From positions 3,078,179 through 3,142,178 of the forward strand of contig CP126121.1 of assembly GCA_030123625.1 (NCBI GenBank): a stretch of 64,000 bases of DNA. The letters run 5' to 3'. Positions within the stretch are counted from its first letter, which is position 1; each line of letters starts with the position of its first letter. The DNA comes from Nitrospira sp. GTDB taxonomy: Bacteria > Nitrospirota > Nitrospiria > Nitrospirales > Nitrospiraceae. The notes under the pieces were generated by a model. It saw only the letters and a program-made list of their open reading frames with translations. It was not told where the DNA came from and searched no databases. This document shows, piece after piece, positions 34,078-42,470 of this stretch. The position numbers and the translations under genes are program-made.

Positions 34078-34935
34078 GTGGAAGAGGTGATGGCGCACTG
34101 GCGGCCGCGACGCACAATGAGGATTCATTCCCGCTGGCACGGCTCCCCCGGCCCCGCGGTCGCTTGGAAGCGCCATTTGCCACCAGGGCTTCCATGCCAA
34201 CTCAATGAACGTTGGAGTCTCCTGCATCGACACTGTGCCGATTACTCAAGTCATCTTCGGATCGGACGGCTTCTTCATCGCTTGGCCCATCATGATATCG
34301 GTGTCCGGGAATCCGCACTGGCGGAACTGGAGTTGGCCACGCAGCTGATTCGCGTCGGGCTTCGGGTCACGTTTCTGCCCGAGTCGCAAGCGAGGACGGC
34401 CGATTTGGAATGTCGTGTGGGATCGGAACGGTTCTTTGTAGAAGTGACGGCGATGGTAGGTTCGGCTGAACGTCAACGGCTGCCTGTGCGCGGGATCATG
34501 ACGGACGAGGAGCCCGGAGATGAAACCAATCGTGGCACGATCTTGACCCACCGGATCCTGGCGCGTATCAGACAAAAGGCGAAGCAACTTGTCGACTATT
34601 GCGATCCGGTCATCCTGAGCATTTCGATACCGCGAGCCGACCTGCGGGGAGGAAGGCAAGGATGTCCAGAGCAGATTCGGATGGACGTGAAGGCACTGGC
34701 TGGTTCAGTGACCGTGGATTTGACGAAGCTTCCGCACCTCAGTGCCGTATTGATCTCGCTTTGGGACGTCGAGCCGCTTCCCTCTCGAGCGACATTGAGG
34801 CTTGCCAATGTCGAAATAATTGAACGGACTAAACATCAGCGCATCCAACCTCGAGTGCGCATGCTGATTCAGAACCCTCGCGCTTCAGCTCCACTCTACG
34901 AATCTCACGACGCTTCGATTAGGCAAACTCTCTAG
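34078..34935 (+). CDS. Hypothetical protein with a possible PD-(D/E)XK-like core
   Basis: The 285-residue protein contains ELATQLIRVGLRVTFLPESQ, then TADLECRVGSERFFVEVTAM. The DxE...ExT arrangement after an alpha/beta start recalls restriction-endonuclease-like folds, but the usual Lys is not present, so nuclease activity is doubtful. The N-terminal 40 residues are Arg/His/Pro-rich, and a later start is possible. It stands alone; its stop codon leads straight into a terminal-inverted-repeat element. Confidence 0.55.
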   Translation: MEEVMAHWRPRRTMRIHSRWHGSPGPAVAWKRHLPPGLPCQLNERWSLLHRHCADYSSHLRIGRLLHRLAHHDIGVRESALAELELATQLIRVGLRVTFLPESQARTADLECRVGSERFFVEVTAMVGSAERQRLPVRGIMTDEEPGDETNRGTILTHRILARIRQKAKQLVDYCDPVILSISIPRADLRGGRQGCPEQIRMDVKALAGSVTVDLTKLPHLSAVLISLWDVEPLPSRATLRLANVEIIERTKHQRIQPRVRMLIQNPRASAPLYESHDASIRQTL

Positions 34936-35268
34936 CAGTGTGTTGACAAACGACTGTGTTCAGCGAATTTCTGCCTCAATGTGATCGGGGTCGGCTCGGA
35001 TCATGGTCCTGTCTGTCGATCATGGGGAACTCACTCGTGCCGCTCTTCTGCGCTTCCCGTACAGCCCCGTGGCCCCCAGGTCTGCTGCCGGCTCCGGCCT
35101 AGCGAGGGAACCGTCGTGACCGAGTGCACAGGCGTGCGGGCGATTCTGAGGGCAACACAGATGAGGACAGTTCCCAAGGTTGACACATACTGAACGGTGA
35201 TTCGCATCATCAATAGGCGCATTCAGAGTTGAATCTCTTCACAACTGTGAGTTTGTCAACAAGCCTGC
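34935..35268. repeat. Terminal-inverted-repeat element, divergent copy 4
   Basis: The left end gcagtgtgttgacaaac (34935-34951) pairs with the right end gtttgtcaacaagcctgc (35251-35268), with one gap and one mismatch. As in copies 1 and 2 it starts on the last base of the upstream stop codon, but the interior is unrelated. It may be a distant relative or a parallel family. Bases 35269-35485 after it show no gene. Confidence 0.6.
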
Positions 35269-35485
35269 ATAAAAACCCAGCAGACACGTAACGCACCATC
35301 AAACCTGTCGTCACACCGCTTGTACAAATTGGAGCGCATACCGGTTTACACGAATCTTAGATCGAGATAAACAATACCAGCTTTTCCCCTCCTAAGAGGG
35401 ATGGACGAATCACACTCCCTCCATTACACGTAGTCGCCTGATTAGATCAGCTAAGCGATCAGCACCGTTTGAGACAGAGAACACG

Positions 35486-35875
35486 ATGGCTTACTTGCCC
35501 CATCCATTTGATCGCATGACTCGACTGGTCACAATCATGATGTGTGTGTCGGCTGTTTGGTTTTACACCTCCTGTGACGCAACAAACCGGAATGCGACAG
35601 AAAGACATGCCTTAGAAACCGCTATGAAATCTCCTGCACCGCGATTCGTTCCCTATGAAATGTTAGTTAAGTTCAAGAGCTGGGTTTCACAAGAGCGGAT
35701 TGTATCCATCCTGAAGGGTAACCGAACCGACGTGATCGCTGAAATTCAACAGGGACGCCTCTATCACGTCCGAATCTTGGACGATCGGCCGGTTGAATCT
35801 GCGATCGTCCAACTCATTTCATATCCGGAGGTCGAGTATGCAGAGCCCAATTATCGGTACGAAACGCAGAAGTAG
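35486..35875 (+). CDS. Stand-alone subtilisin-propeptide-like lipoprotein
   Basis: The 129-residue protein has an N-terminal signal (VTIMMCVSAVWFYTSC) ending at a possible lipobox Cys, then one domain: FVPYEMLVKFKSWVSQERI up to YPEVEYAEPNYRYE. This matches the propeptide of the subtilase encoded next (YVPAEVLVKFKDEA and NPAVEYAEPNYLYS), which folds and inhibits the protease. Its last 38 bases overlap the subtilase gene. It may therefore be a separate inhibitor or folding helper for that enzyme. This role is inferred from similarity and overlap. Confidence 0.75.
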   Translation: MAYLPHPFDRMTRLVTIMMCVSAVWFYTSCDATNRNATERHALETAMKSPAPRFVPYEMLVKFKSWVSQERIVSILKGNRTDVIAEIQQGRLYHVRILDDRPVESAIVQLISYPEVEYAEPNYRYETQK

Positions 35876-38195
35876 CGCGACGAGAATTGCGCTCTGTTGG
35901 GTCGTGGCCATCGTAGGCCTAACAACAACCGTGGTCGCATTATCGGGTCTCATGCCCGGAGATCGCTTGGTTTATGCGAAGCAGAAACAAACATCCGGTG
36001 GAATGACGACGTTATCAGGGGACGTGCGTCGCCCTGCGCACTATGTTCCAGCAGAGGTGCTCGTCAAGTTCAAGGATGAGGCGTCTTCATCGGGAATCAA
36101 GTCGCTGAATGTCGATATGGGTGCCAAAGAACTCAGAGCAGTATCGATGAATGCCGCGGTGATTCATCAGTACAAATTGGAAGGGGCTTTATCGGTCGAC
36201 GAAGCGGTCTTGAAGTACCGAAGTAATCCTGCCGTTGAATATGCCGAACCAAACTATCTCTACTCGCTACAAGCCATGCCCAGCGATGCCCAGTTCGGCA
36301 CATTATGGGGTCTCCATAACACAGGTCAAGCTGTGAACGGAACGGCAGGAAAGGCAGATGCCGACATCGATGCCCCTGAAGCTTGGGATATCAGCACAGG
36401 AAGCCCAAACGTGATTGTCGCCGTCATTGACTCGGGCATTGCCTACGACCATCCGGATCTCGCACCGAATATCTGGAAGAATCCGGGAGAGATTGCCGGA
36501 AATGGCATTGATGACGATGGGAATGGATTAGTCGACGATGTGCATGGGTGGGATTTTCTCATGAACGATAATGACCCGATGGACCCTGTCGATCTCAATC
36601 CCGGAGGTAACGAGGGTCACGGCACTCACGTAGCAGGAACCATCGCGGGAGCCGGAAATAATGGAACCGGAATCGCAGGGGTTATGTGGACCGCGAGACT
36701 GATGGCTCTGAAAGCCGGAGGGGTGGACCGATCCTTATCCACCACCGGCATTATCAGCGCGATCCACTATGCTATCGCAAAAGGCGCACGCGTGATTAAC
36801 GCGAGCTTTATCGGTCCTGAGTGTAGCCTGGCTTTCTATGATGCCGTGAGTGCCGCGAATGACGCAGATATCCTGTTTGTTGCAGCGGCAGGCAACGGTG
36901 GAAATGATGGGATCGGCGATGATAATGACAACGTACCGAACTTTCCCTCAAATTTCAGTGCGCCTTCCGTGTGTGGCGGGCATCAGATAGCCGCGCTGGC
37001 AAACGTGATCGCGGTAGCAGCGACGGACCAAAATGATCAATTGGCGACCTTCTCTAATTTCGGGGCCACGACCGTCCAGGTGGCCGCGCCGGGAGTCAAA
37101 ATCAACAGCACAACGCCCACATCAAACATTACGACTGTCCTCTTTCATAACTTCGATTCCGGCCCGACCGGGCTCGGATATGTCTTCGGGGGAACAAATA
37201 GTACGTGGGGATTCACCAATTCCACGTCATTCAGTCGACCAAACAGTCTGACCGACAGTCCGACCGGAAGCTATCAGAACAACACCGATTCCTTCGCGAT
37301 AGGACCACTGTTCAGCACCACAGGACAGAGAGGGTGCCGATTGGACAGCCGCATTCGCCTGCAAACCGAGCTTGATGTCGATGGAGTGCTTGCGGAAACA
37401 TCACCCAACAACGGGGCCAGTTGGCAGATCATTAACGGATTCTCAGGAAACAGCAATGCCCAATTCGTTCCCTTCACTTGGGGGGATGTCGCGGATGGCG
37501 TGGCCGATTCACGGTTTCGCTTTCGATTCATATCGAACGAAAGCCAGGTCTCCGACGGCGTGTATCTAGACGATGTCCGTGTCGGCTGCGTTGCTGGTTC
37601 GCCGTCAGGAATCACGGACTACCGGTTTTTTCAGGGTACTTCGATGGCCACCCCTCATGTGGTGGGACTCGCTGGATTGTTGCTCTCGGTGAATCCCACC
37701 CTCACCGTAGCCCAACTCAGGAACGCAATCCTGAACACTGTGGACCGGAAGGCCTCCTTGAGTGGGAAAGTGTCGACCGGTGGGCGCATCAATGCCCGAG
37801 CCGCGTTGGCCAGCCTAGTGGCAAATTTCACTGTCACCGTCAACAAGGCCGGTGCCGGCACCGGTACGGTTACGTCCAATTCTGCCGGAATTGACTGCCG
37901 AGCAACATGCAATGGACAGTTCCCCCAAGGTAGCACTGTAAACCTCACCGCAGCACCCGATCCTGGGTCTGTCTTTGCAGGGTGGAGTGGGGATTGCGCA
38001 GGAACTGGCCTCTGCTCGCTTACCCAAAATGCAACTGTCACCGCAACCTTCAACATTGCGCCACCCCCTCCGGCCTCTAGCGATAGCGGAGGAGGAGGCT
38101 GCACTCTCGTCCCTGGCGCAACTGGAGACATGTTGCTGGCCGCCATGCTACTCATGTCTCTGGTAGCCTTGTTGTGGAGGGCAAGACGCCGATGA
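35838..38195 (+). CDS. Subtilisin-family (S8) serine protease with C-terminal sorting signal
   Basis: From the ATG at 35838 (preceded by ggagg) the protein has 785 residues. In order it shows a signal anchor, a propeptide (about 66-145), and a peptidase S8 domain with Asp198 in VIVAVIDSG, His261 in GHGTHVAGTIAG and Ser near 600 in GTSMATPHVVG. An insert of about 150 residues precedes the Ser. After a repeat domain (FAGWSGDCAGTGLC) the end has SGGGGC, a hydrophobic helix MLLAAMLLMSLVALLW and RARRR, the plan of protein-sorting signals such as JDVT-CTERM. It should be exported and processed at the inner membrane. Confidence 0.9.
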   Translation: MQSPIIGTKRRSSATRIALCWVVAIVGLTTTVVALSGLMPGDRLVYAKQKQTSGGMTTLSGDVRRPAHYVPAEVLVKFKDEASSSGIKSLNVDMGAKELRAVSMNAAVIHQYKLEGALSVDEAVLKYRSNPAVEYAEPNYLYSLQAMPSDAQFGTLWGLHNTGQAVNGTAGKADADIDAPEAWDISTGSPNVIVAVIDSGIAYDHPDLAPNIWKNPGEIAGNGIDDDGNGLVDDVHGWDFLMNDNDPMDPVDLNPGGNEGHGTHVAGTIAGAGNNGTGIAGVMWTARLMALKAGGVDRSLSTTGIISAIHYAIAKGARVINASFIGPECSLAFYDAVSAANDADILFVAAAGNGGNDGIGDDNDNVPNFPSNFSAPSVCGGHQIAALANVIAVAATDQNDQLATFSNFGATTVQVAAPGVKINSTTPTSNITTVLFHNFDSGPTGLGYVFGGTNSTWGFTNSTSFSRPNSLTDSPTGSYQNNTDSFAIGPLFSTTGQRGCRLDSRIRLQTELDVDGVLAETSPNNGASWQIINGFSGNSNAQFVPFTWGDVADGVADSRFRFRFISNESQVSDGVYLDDVRVGCVAGSPSGITDYRFFQGTSMATPHVVGLAGLLLSVNPTLTVAQLRNAILNTVDRKASLSGKVSTGGRINARAALASLVANFTVTVNKAGAGTGTVTSNSAGIDCRATCNGQFPQGSTVNLTAAPDPGSVFAGWSGDCAGTGLCSLTQNATVTATFNIAPPPPASSDSGGGGCTLVPGATGDMLLAAMLLMSLVALLWRARRR

Positions 38196-38803
38196 GGTTG
38201 AGCTTCAGAACGCGAGGAATGTCATCACAGCGGAAGTTGCACCCTGACCTCATAGTCGGAGTACAAGACGTTTTCTCTGGTGGACTCTCTATGCCTAGCG
38301 TCTCGGCGCACGTCACGGCATTACTGGGTCTTCATTACAATCGTTCCTTTCATCGGGATCCTGCATTCCTCTTGTTGTTAGCTCTTGGTCCGATAGTATG
38401 GTTTTTCATGGTAGGGTTCTTGGCATCTTATTCACTACCTCGACATGCCATATGGTCACCGGCTTTTGCCTCCATCGCTCTGTGGCAGCCTCTGTTCGAA
38501 GAATTGCTGTTCCGTGGCATTGTCCAGGGATATTTGCTGCAATCCATGGCGAGGCAGAAGGCATGGTTTGGTCTATCCATTTCCAATCTACTGACATCTT
38601 TCTTATTCTCATTGGCCCATCTGGTCAACCATTCCATCTTGTGGTCCTTGCTGGTGTTCGTTCCTTCCCTCTGTTTCGGCTTTGTACGAGATCGCTTTGG
38701 GTCCGTGTATCCCTCCATCGCTCTGCATGCCTTCTATAATGCCGGGTACTTTCTCCTCATCGGTAGTGCCACTGGTAGTGCCACTCTTCTAAACTTCCGT
38801 TAA
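38192..38803 (+). CDS. CPBP-family glutamic-type intramembrane protease (candidate sorting enzyme)
   Basis: The ATG at 38192 overlaps the subtilase stop (ATGA), giving about 203 residues. Transmembrane segments surround the CPBP motifs: LFEELLFRGIVQ (EExxxR), FLFSLAHLVNH and YPSIALHAFYNAGY. Proteins of this family include MrtJ-type enzymes, which process C-terminal sorting signals with a Cys before the membrane helix. The coupling with a subtilase that ends in just such a signal strongly suggests a dedicated enzyme-substrate pair. Assignment to the JDVT/MrtJ system is from memory and needs an HMM test. Confidence 0.8.
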   Translation: MRLSFRTRGMSSQRKLHPDLIVGVQDVFSGGLSMPSVSAHVTALLGLHYNRSFHRDPAFLLLLALGPIVWFFMVGFLASYSLPRHAIWSPAFASIALWQPLFEELLFRGIVQGYLLQSMARQKAWFGLSISNLLTSFLFSLAHLVNHSILWSLLVFVPSLCFGFVRDRFGSVYPSIALHAFYNAGYFLLIGSATGSATLLNFR

Positions 38804-38823
38804 GACGCCTCACCTTAGACTGG

Positions 38824-38891
38824 GCGAATCACGGAAATCCCTCGATGTTTCAGCTCTGCCACTCAGTTTTTGGGCTTCGGAGCTTCGTCGA
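38824..38891 (-). pseudogene. Relic of the 3' end of a nucleoside deaminase gene
   Basis: On the minus strand this stretch reads LDEAPKPKN*VAELKHRGIS, against FDEAPKPKNWVAELKRRRIT near the C-terminus of the deaminase at 40395-40886; the Trp codon has become a stop. The copy lies 1.5 kb from the intact gene, in the same orientation, with an outer-membrane-like gene between them. The rest of the 38804-39220 gap shows no gene. Confidence 0.7.
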
Positions 38892-39220
38892 GTTGTCTCT
38901 GGTTCGAGTTGCTTCCACTTCATCCTTTCTCCATCAATTTCATACCCCTAAGCGCTGCGGCATTCCTTTGAAAGTGTCAATCTGTCAAGTCCGATCAGGA
39001 GTGTCACAGTGTTATTCGAACAAGATGAACTATCTATTTGCAATGTGATTTATTTTGCAAGCACGGTTTGTGCACAGAAGAGTTAATCTCACGGAGACAG
39101 ACGAAACCATGAAAAACTCTTGGCTGTGTATTCGTGTACACACGCATACCTGAAAGCCGTTGGGACACTTCGGTGGATTGAGTCTCTGTGCGGTTTCCCT
39201 CAATCGAAGAGGAGGTTCTT

Positions 39221-39346
39221 ATGAGAGCGATAGTCATGGGTTGTATCATCGCGTGTGGCTTCGTGTTGCCCGATTTGCTCCCGGCCGTGTGTGGCGCTGT
39301 TTTGTGGATGTTTTGGCCGCAAGTAGTAGGTGGAGCGAACTCATGA
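39221..39346 (+). CDS. 41-residue hydrophobic small protein
   Basis: The ATG at 39221 follows a strong ribosome-binding site (gaggagg). The product starts MRAIVMGCIIACGFVLPDLL and continues as a mostly hydrophobic peptide with three Cys and several Trp/Pro, ending GGANS. It could be a membrane peptide or a decayed signal-peptide leader. The ribosome-binding site is the main support. Confidence 0.4.
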   Translation: MRAIVMGCIIACGFVLPDLLPAVCGAVLWMFWPQVVGGANS

Positions 39347-39528
39347 CGATCGAATCGCCTCTTCTCGCAGATAGCCGGCCGGGGCATTGAAGGCAGTCAC
39401 GCAGAGTCAAACGAAAGGGGTGTCTATCGAAGAAATTTCTATCTCTACTCTACCGTCGAAGGCCAGAGACATTCTGAGTCCAGAGCCTGCTGTCGTCCGT
39501 TCGTTTCCTAACGGAATAGGAGGATACG

Positions 39529-40359
39529 ATGAGGCTCTGGATATGGCTTCCGCTGCTGCTTTCCGCGCTTCTTGTGAGCGAGGCATACGCCGATCTTGAC
39601 CCCTTCGAGTTTCAGATCTACCCCTATCAAACCGGTGGCAAAGGAAAGCTCGATCCTCAGTTTCTGGGTAGTTTTGTGCCGTCCGGATTTCGGGATGCTG
39701 GCCACGGTACCTCATCGGACAGCACATTCGCCAGCCAATACATGACGCGGATGGCAGCTGAATTCGAGTATGGCCTTACCAGGACAATAGATTTTGCCTA
39801 TTATGTGAATTGGGCCATTCCGGGGTCTCCCCTCATGGCTCCTCAATATGCCGGCTCGAAGTTTCGGCTCCGCGGCCAGCTTTTTGAAAAAGACGTGCTG
39901 CCCATTAACTTAGGGTGGTATTCGGAGATCGAATGGTGGAGCAAGCAGTTCGAGGATAACCTCGTGGAGGGAGAGATCATGCTCATCGCTCAAAAGGACA
40001 TTGGTCGTTGGACGTTCATCGTGAACGCGCCGGACCTGGATCACGGCTTGGTCGGAGCTGATACGCACAAATGGTTTTCGTTGGGCTATCGAGCCGAGGT
40101 TCGGTATTGGATCAGCAAAAACCTGACTCTAGGGCTCCAGGGCTATGGGACGAGCGGCCAACTACAGAATCCGCACCAGATGGCGGATCAGGGGCACTAT
40201 ATCGTACCTTCCGTGCATGTGATGCTGCCGGGAGAAATTCCCGCGAATTTTGGGGTAGGGTTCGGCCTCACGCCCAATTCCGATGAGGTGATTTTCAAGA
40301 CCATTATTTACTTTGGAGGGAAGGGGAGCCTCGCACGAGATATTCGGCTGTGGCGCTAG
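39529..40359 (+). CDS. Outer-membrane-like beta-barrel protein of unknown function
   Basis: The 276-residue protein has a signal peptide (WLPLLLSALLVSEAYA, cleavage before DLDPFEF). The mature part alternates polar and aromatic residues (DFAYYVNWAIPG, LGWYSEIEWW, KTIIYFGGKG), as in transmembrane beta strands. The ATG follows aggaggatacg. The family is not recognised; it may be a small porin or outer-membrane assembly factor. It is the cargo between the intact deaminase gene and its relic. Confidence 0.7.
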   Translation: MRLWIWLPLLLSALLVSEAYADLDPFEFQIYPYQTGGKGKLDPQFLGSFVPSGFRDAGHGTSSDSTFASQYMTRMAAEFEYGLTRTIDFAYYVNWAIPGSPLMAPQYAGSKFRLRGQLFEKDVLPINLGWYSEIEWWSKQFEDNLVEGEIMLIAQKDIGRWTFIVNAPDLDHGLVGADTHKWFSLGYRAEVRYWISKNLTLGLQGYGTSGQLQNPHQMADQGHYIVPSVHVMLPGEIPANFGVGFGLTPNSDEVIFKTIIYFGGKGSLARDIRLWR

Positions 40360-40394
40360 GCGACTTGCCGCCTATGCTGCCCCGGAGAATATCT

Positions 40395-40886
40395 CTATGA
40401 TTCCCTTCGAGCGTTATAAATTCGACCTCCAGATCGCTCATATCGCCGGAAGACGGCGACGGCTTCATCTCGGCAGAGATCACTGGTTACGGTAATCCTA
40501 CGTCTCTTCAGCTCCGCCACCCAGTTTTTTGGTTTCGGGGCCTCGTCGAACCCGATTGCCGCCGCGTCCATCCTTCGCGCGCCGCAGACAAGTTTCCGGA
40601 CACCAGACCAAAGAACCGCCCCGTAACACATGGCGCATGGTTCGCAACTCGTAACCAGTTCGAACCTCGGCATGCCGTGTGCCCCCAGGTCGAAATGTCC
40701 CAGGGTTTGATGTGCATTCGCGAGCGCCACCATTTCGGCATGGGCGAGGGCACAGTTGGAGGGCTCGACGACGTTGACGCCGATGGCGATGAGTCGTCCC
40801 GACCCGGTTTCGAACACTGCCGCGCCGAAAGGTCCACCCGTCTTCGCTGTGACATTGGTCAACGCGAGTCGGATGACGAACTTCAT
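40395..40886 (-). CDS. Nucleoside deaminase (tRNA-adenosine/guanine deaminase type)
   Basis: From the ATG at 40886 the protein has 163 residues; the open frame extends upstream without a good start. The zinc motifs are LAHAEMVALANA (HAE) and TSCEPCAMCYGAVLWSGV (PCxxC). The C-terminal sequence FDEAPKPKNWVAELKRRRIT also has a relic copy at 38824-38891. The family deaminates guanine, cytidine or adenosine in tRNA; the length fits guanine-deaminase-like enzymes better than TadA, but this is not decided. Confidence 0.85.
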   Translation of the reverse strand: MKFVIRLALTNVTAKTGGPFGAAVFETGSGRLIAIGVNVVEPSNCALAHAEMVALANAHQTLGHFDLGAHGMPRFELVTSCEPCAMCYGAVLWSGVRKLVCGARRMDAAAIGFDEAPKPKNWVAELKRRRITVTSDLCRDEAVAVFRRYERSGGRIYNARRES

Positions 40887-40984
40887 GCGATCAGTAGCCG
40901 CTACAATGGGTTTATGCTGGAGACGAACAACACGGAGGGACCAAGGTGGAAGGGGAAAGGGAGAAGCGGGCGAGCGGCCGGATC

Positions 40985-41302
40985 TCACGATGGCAGTGCG
41001 AGCTTCAACGTTTCGAGGTTTTTTGTGACCATGGCGTCGCCGTTCTTTGTTGAAACGTCGATGCCTGTGGCACAGACGGTCCGACACTCATCCAGACGTC
41101 CGAGTTTTTGGAGCGACTGAGCGAGTGCGAGATAGGCGGCTGAATAGGTTGGTTTAACGGTCACGCACTGGCGTAAGGATTTGGCGGCTTCTTCGAAATT
41201 CCCATCGTCCATGTAGGCCTTTCCCAGCCCGAACCAGGCGACGTCGTCGCTTGGATCCATGGCGAGGACCTTCTTCAGTGGCTCAATTCTTGGATTCGGC
41301 AT
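40985..41302 (-). CDS. Short TPR-repeat protein
   Basis: The 105-residue protein consists of about two and a half tetratricopeptide repeats (AWFGLGKAYMDDGNFEEAAK, AYLALAQSLQKLGRLDECR). The ATG at 41302 follows a ribosome-binding site (aggagc). There is no signal peptide. It is divergent from the HDAC-family gene and its partner is unknown. Confidence 0.8.
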   Translation of the reverse strand: MPNPRIEPLKKVLAMDPSDDVAWFGLGKAYMDDGNFEEAAKSLRQCVTVKPTYSAAYLALAQSLQKLGRLDECRTVCATGIDVSTKNGDAMVTKNLETLKLALPS

Positions 41303-41487
41303 ACGTTGCTCCTGTCGTTGATGGCAAACGATAGCAGCGCTGAAGCACATTGTCTATGGAGTTTTCTGCATGATAATCTGAACAAGTCTCTAGTCTCGTG
41401 AAGCGTCATTCGTATCTCGTATGAAGTGCGGCACGGCGGTGTTGTGAGATACACTTCACGAACGACGATCGGCATCAGAGGATCACC

Positions 41488-42432
41488 GTGGGGAAAACCG
41501 GTCTCGTCTATCATCCCGCCTATCTTGAGCATGACATGGGGCCCCGGCATCCGGAGTCTCCCAATCGGCTGCGCGCGATCATGCACCAGCTTGAACAGAG
41601 AGGTACGATGGCCCGCATGGCCAAGATCGAAGCGCGCAAGGCGGAAGATGAATGGCTGACGCAGATTCATTTACCGAGCTATGTTCAATCGCTGAACCGG
41701 CTCGCTCCTACGAGCGGTCGTGTCTCGCTTGATGCCGATACCTCGATGTCGCCCGGATCGGTGAATGCCGCGTACTTGGCGGCGGGAGGCGCTTTAGCGG
41801 CGGTCGATGCCATCATGGCACAGCAAGTGGATCATGTCTTCTGTGCCGTCCGGCCTCCTGGCCACCATGCTGAAGCAGGGCGTGCGATGGGGTTCTGTCT
41901 TTTGAATAATGTCGCCATCGCAGCCCGTTACGTCCAAAAGAAATATGGGATTACCAGAGTGCTGATCGTCGATTGGGATGTCCATCATGGGAACGGGACC
42001 CAACATAGTTTCGAGGACGATCCTTCGGTGCTTTTTTTTAGCACGCATCAGTATCCACACTACCCCGGGACGGGACGAGGCACCGAACGGGGCAAGGGAG
42101 CGGGAGTAGGATATACCGTCAACGTCCCGATGGAGGCGGGGGAAGGTGATGAGGCGTACCGCGCGATTTTCCTCAAAGCGCTTGTTCCAGCGGCCGACGC
42201 ATTCAAACCGGAGTTCGTCATTATCTCCGCAGGGTTCGATGCGCACAAAGACGACCCGTTAGCCGGTATGGGTTTGACGGAAGCAGGGTATGCCGATCTG
42301 ACGAAAATCGTGGTCGACATCGCCAAGCGCCATGCGAAAGGCCGCATCCTGTCTTCTCTTGAAGGCGGGTACAATCTGACTGCGTTGGCTCACTCAGTGG
42401 ATGAACACATCAATGCGTTATTACATGCTTGA
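41488..42432 (+). CDS. HDAC-family deacetylase (AcuC/APAH-like)
   Basis: The 314-residue protein starts at GTG after agagga. The class II HDAC pattern is complete: EHDMGPRHPESPNRL, RPPGHHAEAGRAMGFCLLNN, VLIVDWDVHHGNGTQ and VIISAGFDAHKDDPL supply the His pair and the Asp/His zinc ligands. Bacterial members act on acetylpolyamines, acetyl-lysine or other acyl substrates. The rhodanese gene follows closely and may be co-transcribed. Confidence 0.92.
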   Translation: MGKTGLVYHPAYLEHDMGPRHPESPNRLRAIMHQLEQRGTMARMAKIEARKAEDEWLTQIHLPSYVQSLNRLAPTSGRVSLDADTSMSPGSVNAAYLAAGGALAAVDAIMAQQVDHVFCAVRPPGHHAEAGRAMGFCLLNNVAIAARYVQKKYGITRVLIVDWDVHHGNGTQHSFEDDPSVLFFSTHQYPHYPGTGRGTERGKGAGVGYTVNVPMEAGEGDEAYRAIFLKALVPAADAFKPEFVIISAGFDAHKDDPLAGMGLTEAGYADLTKIVVDIAKRHAKGRILSSLEGGYNLTALAHSVDEHINALLHA

Positions 42433-42470
42433 ATCGCGCGATTGCGACCTGTAAAGAAGAAGACATCATG

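Noticed and set aside
39387..39599. 70-codon frame upstream of the outer-membrane-like gene
   Set aside because: Needs a TTG start and overlaps the well-supported gene at 39529 in another frame.
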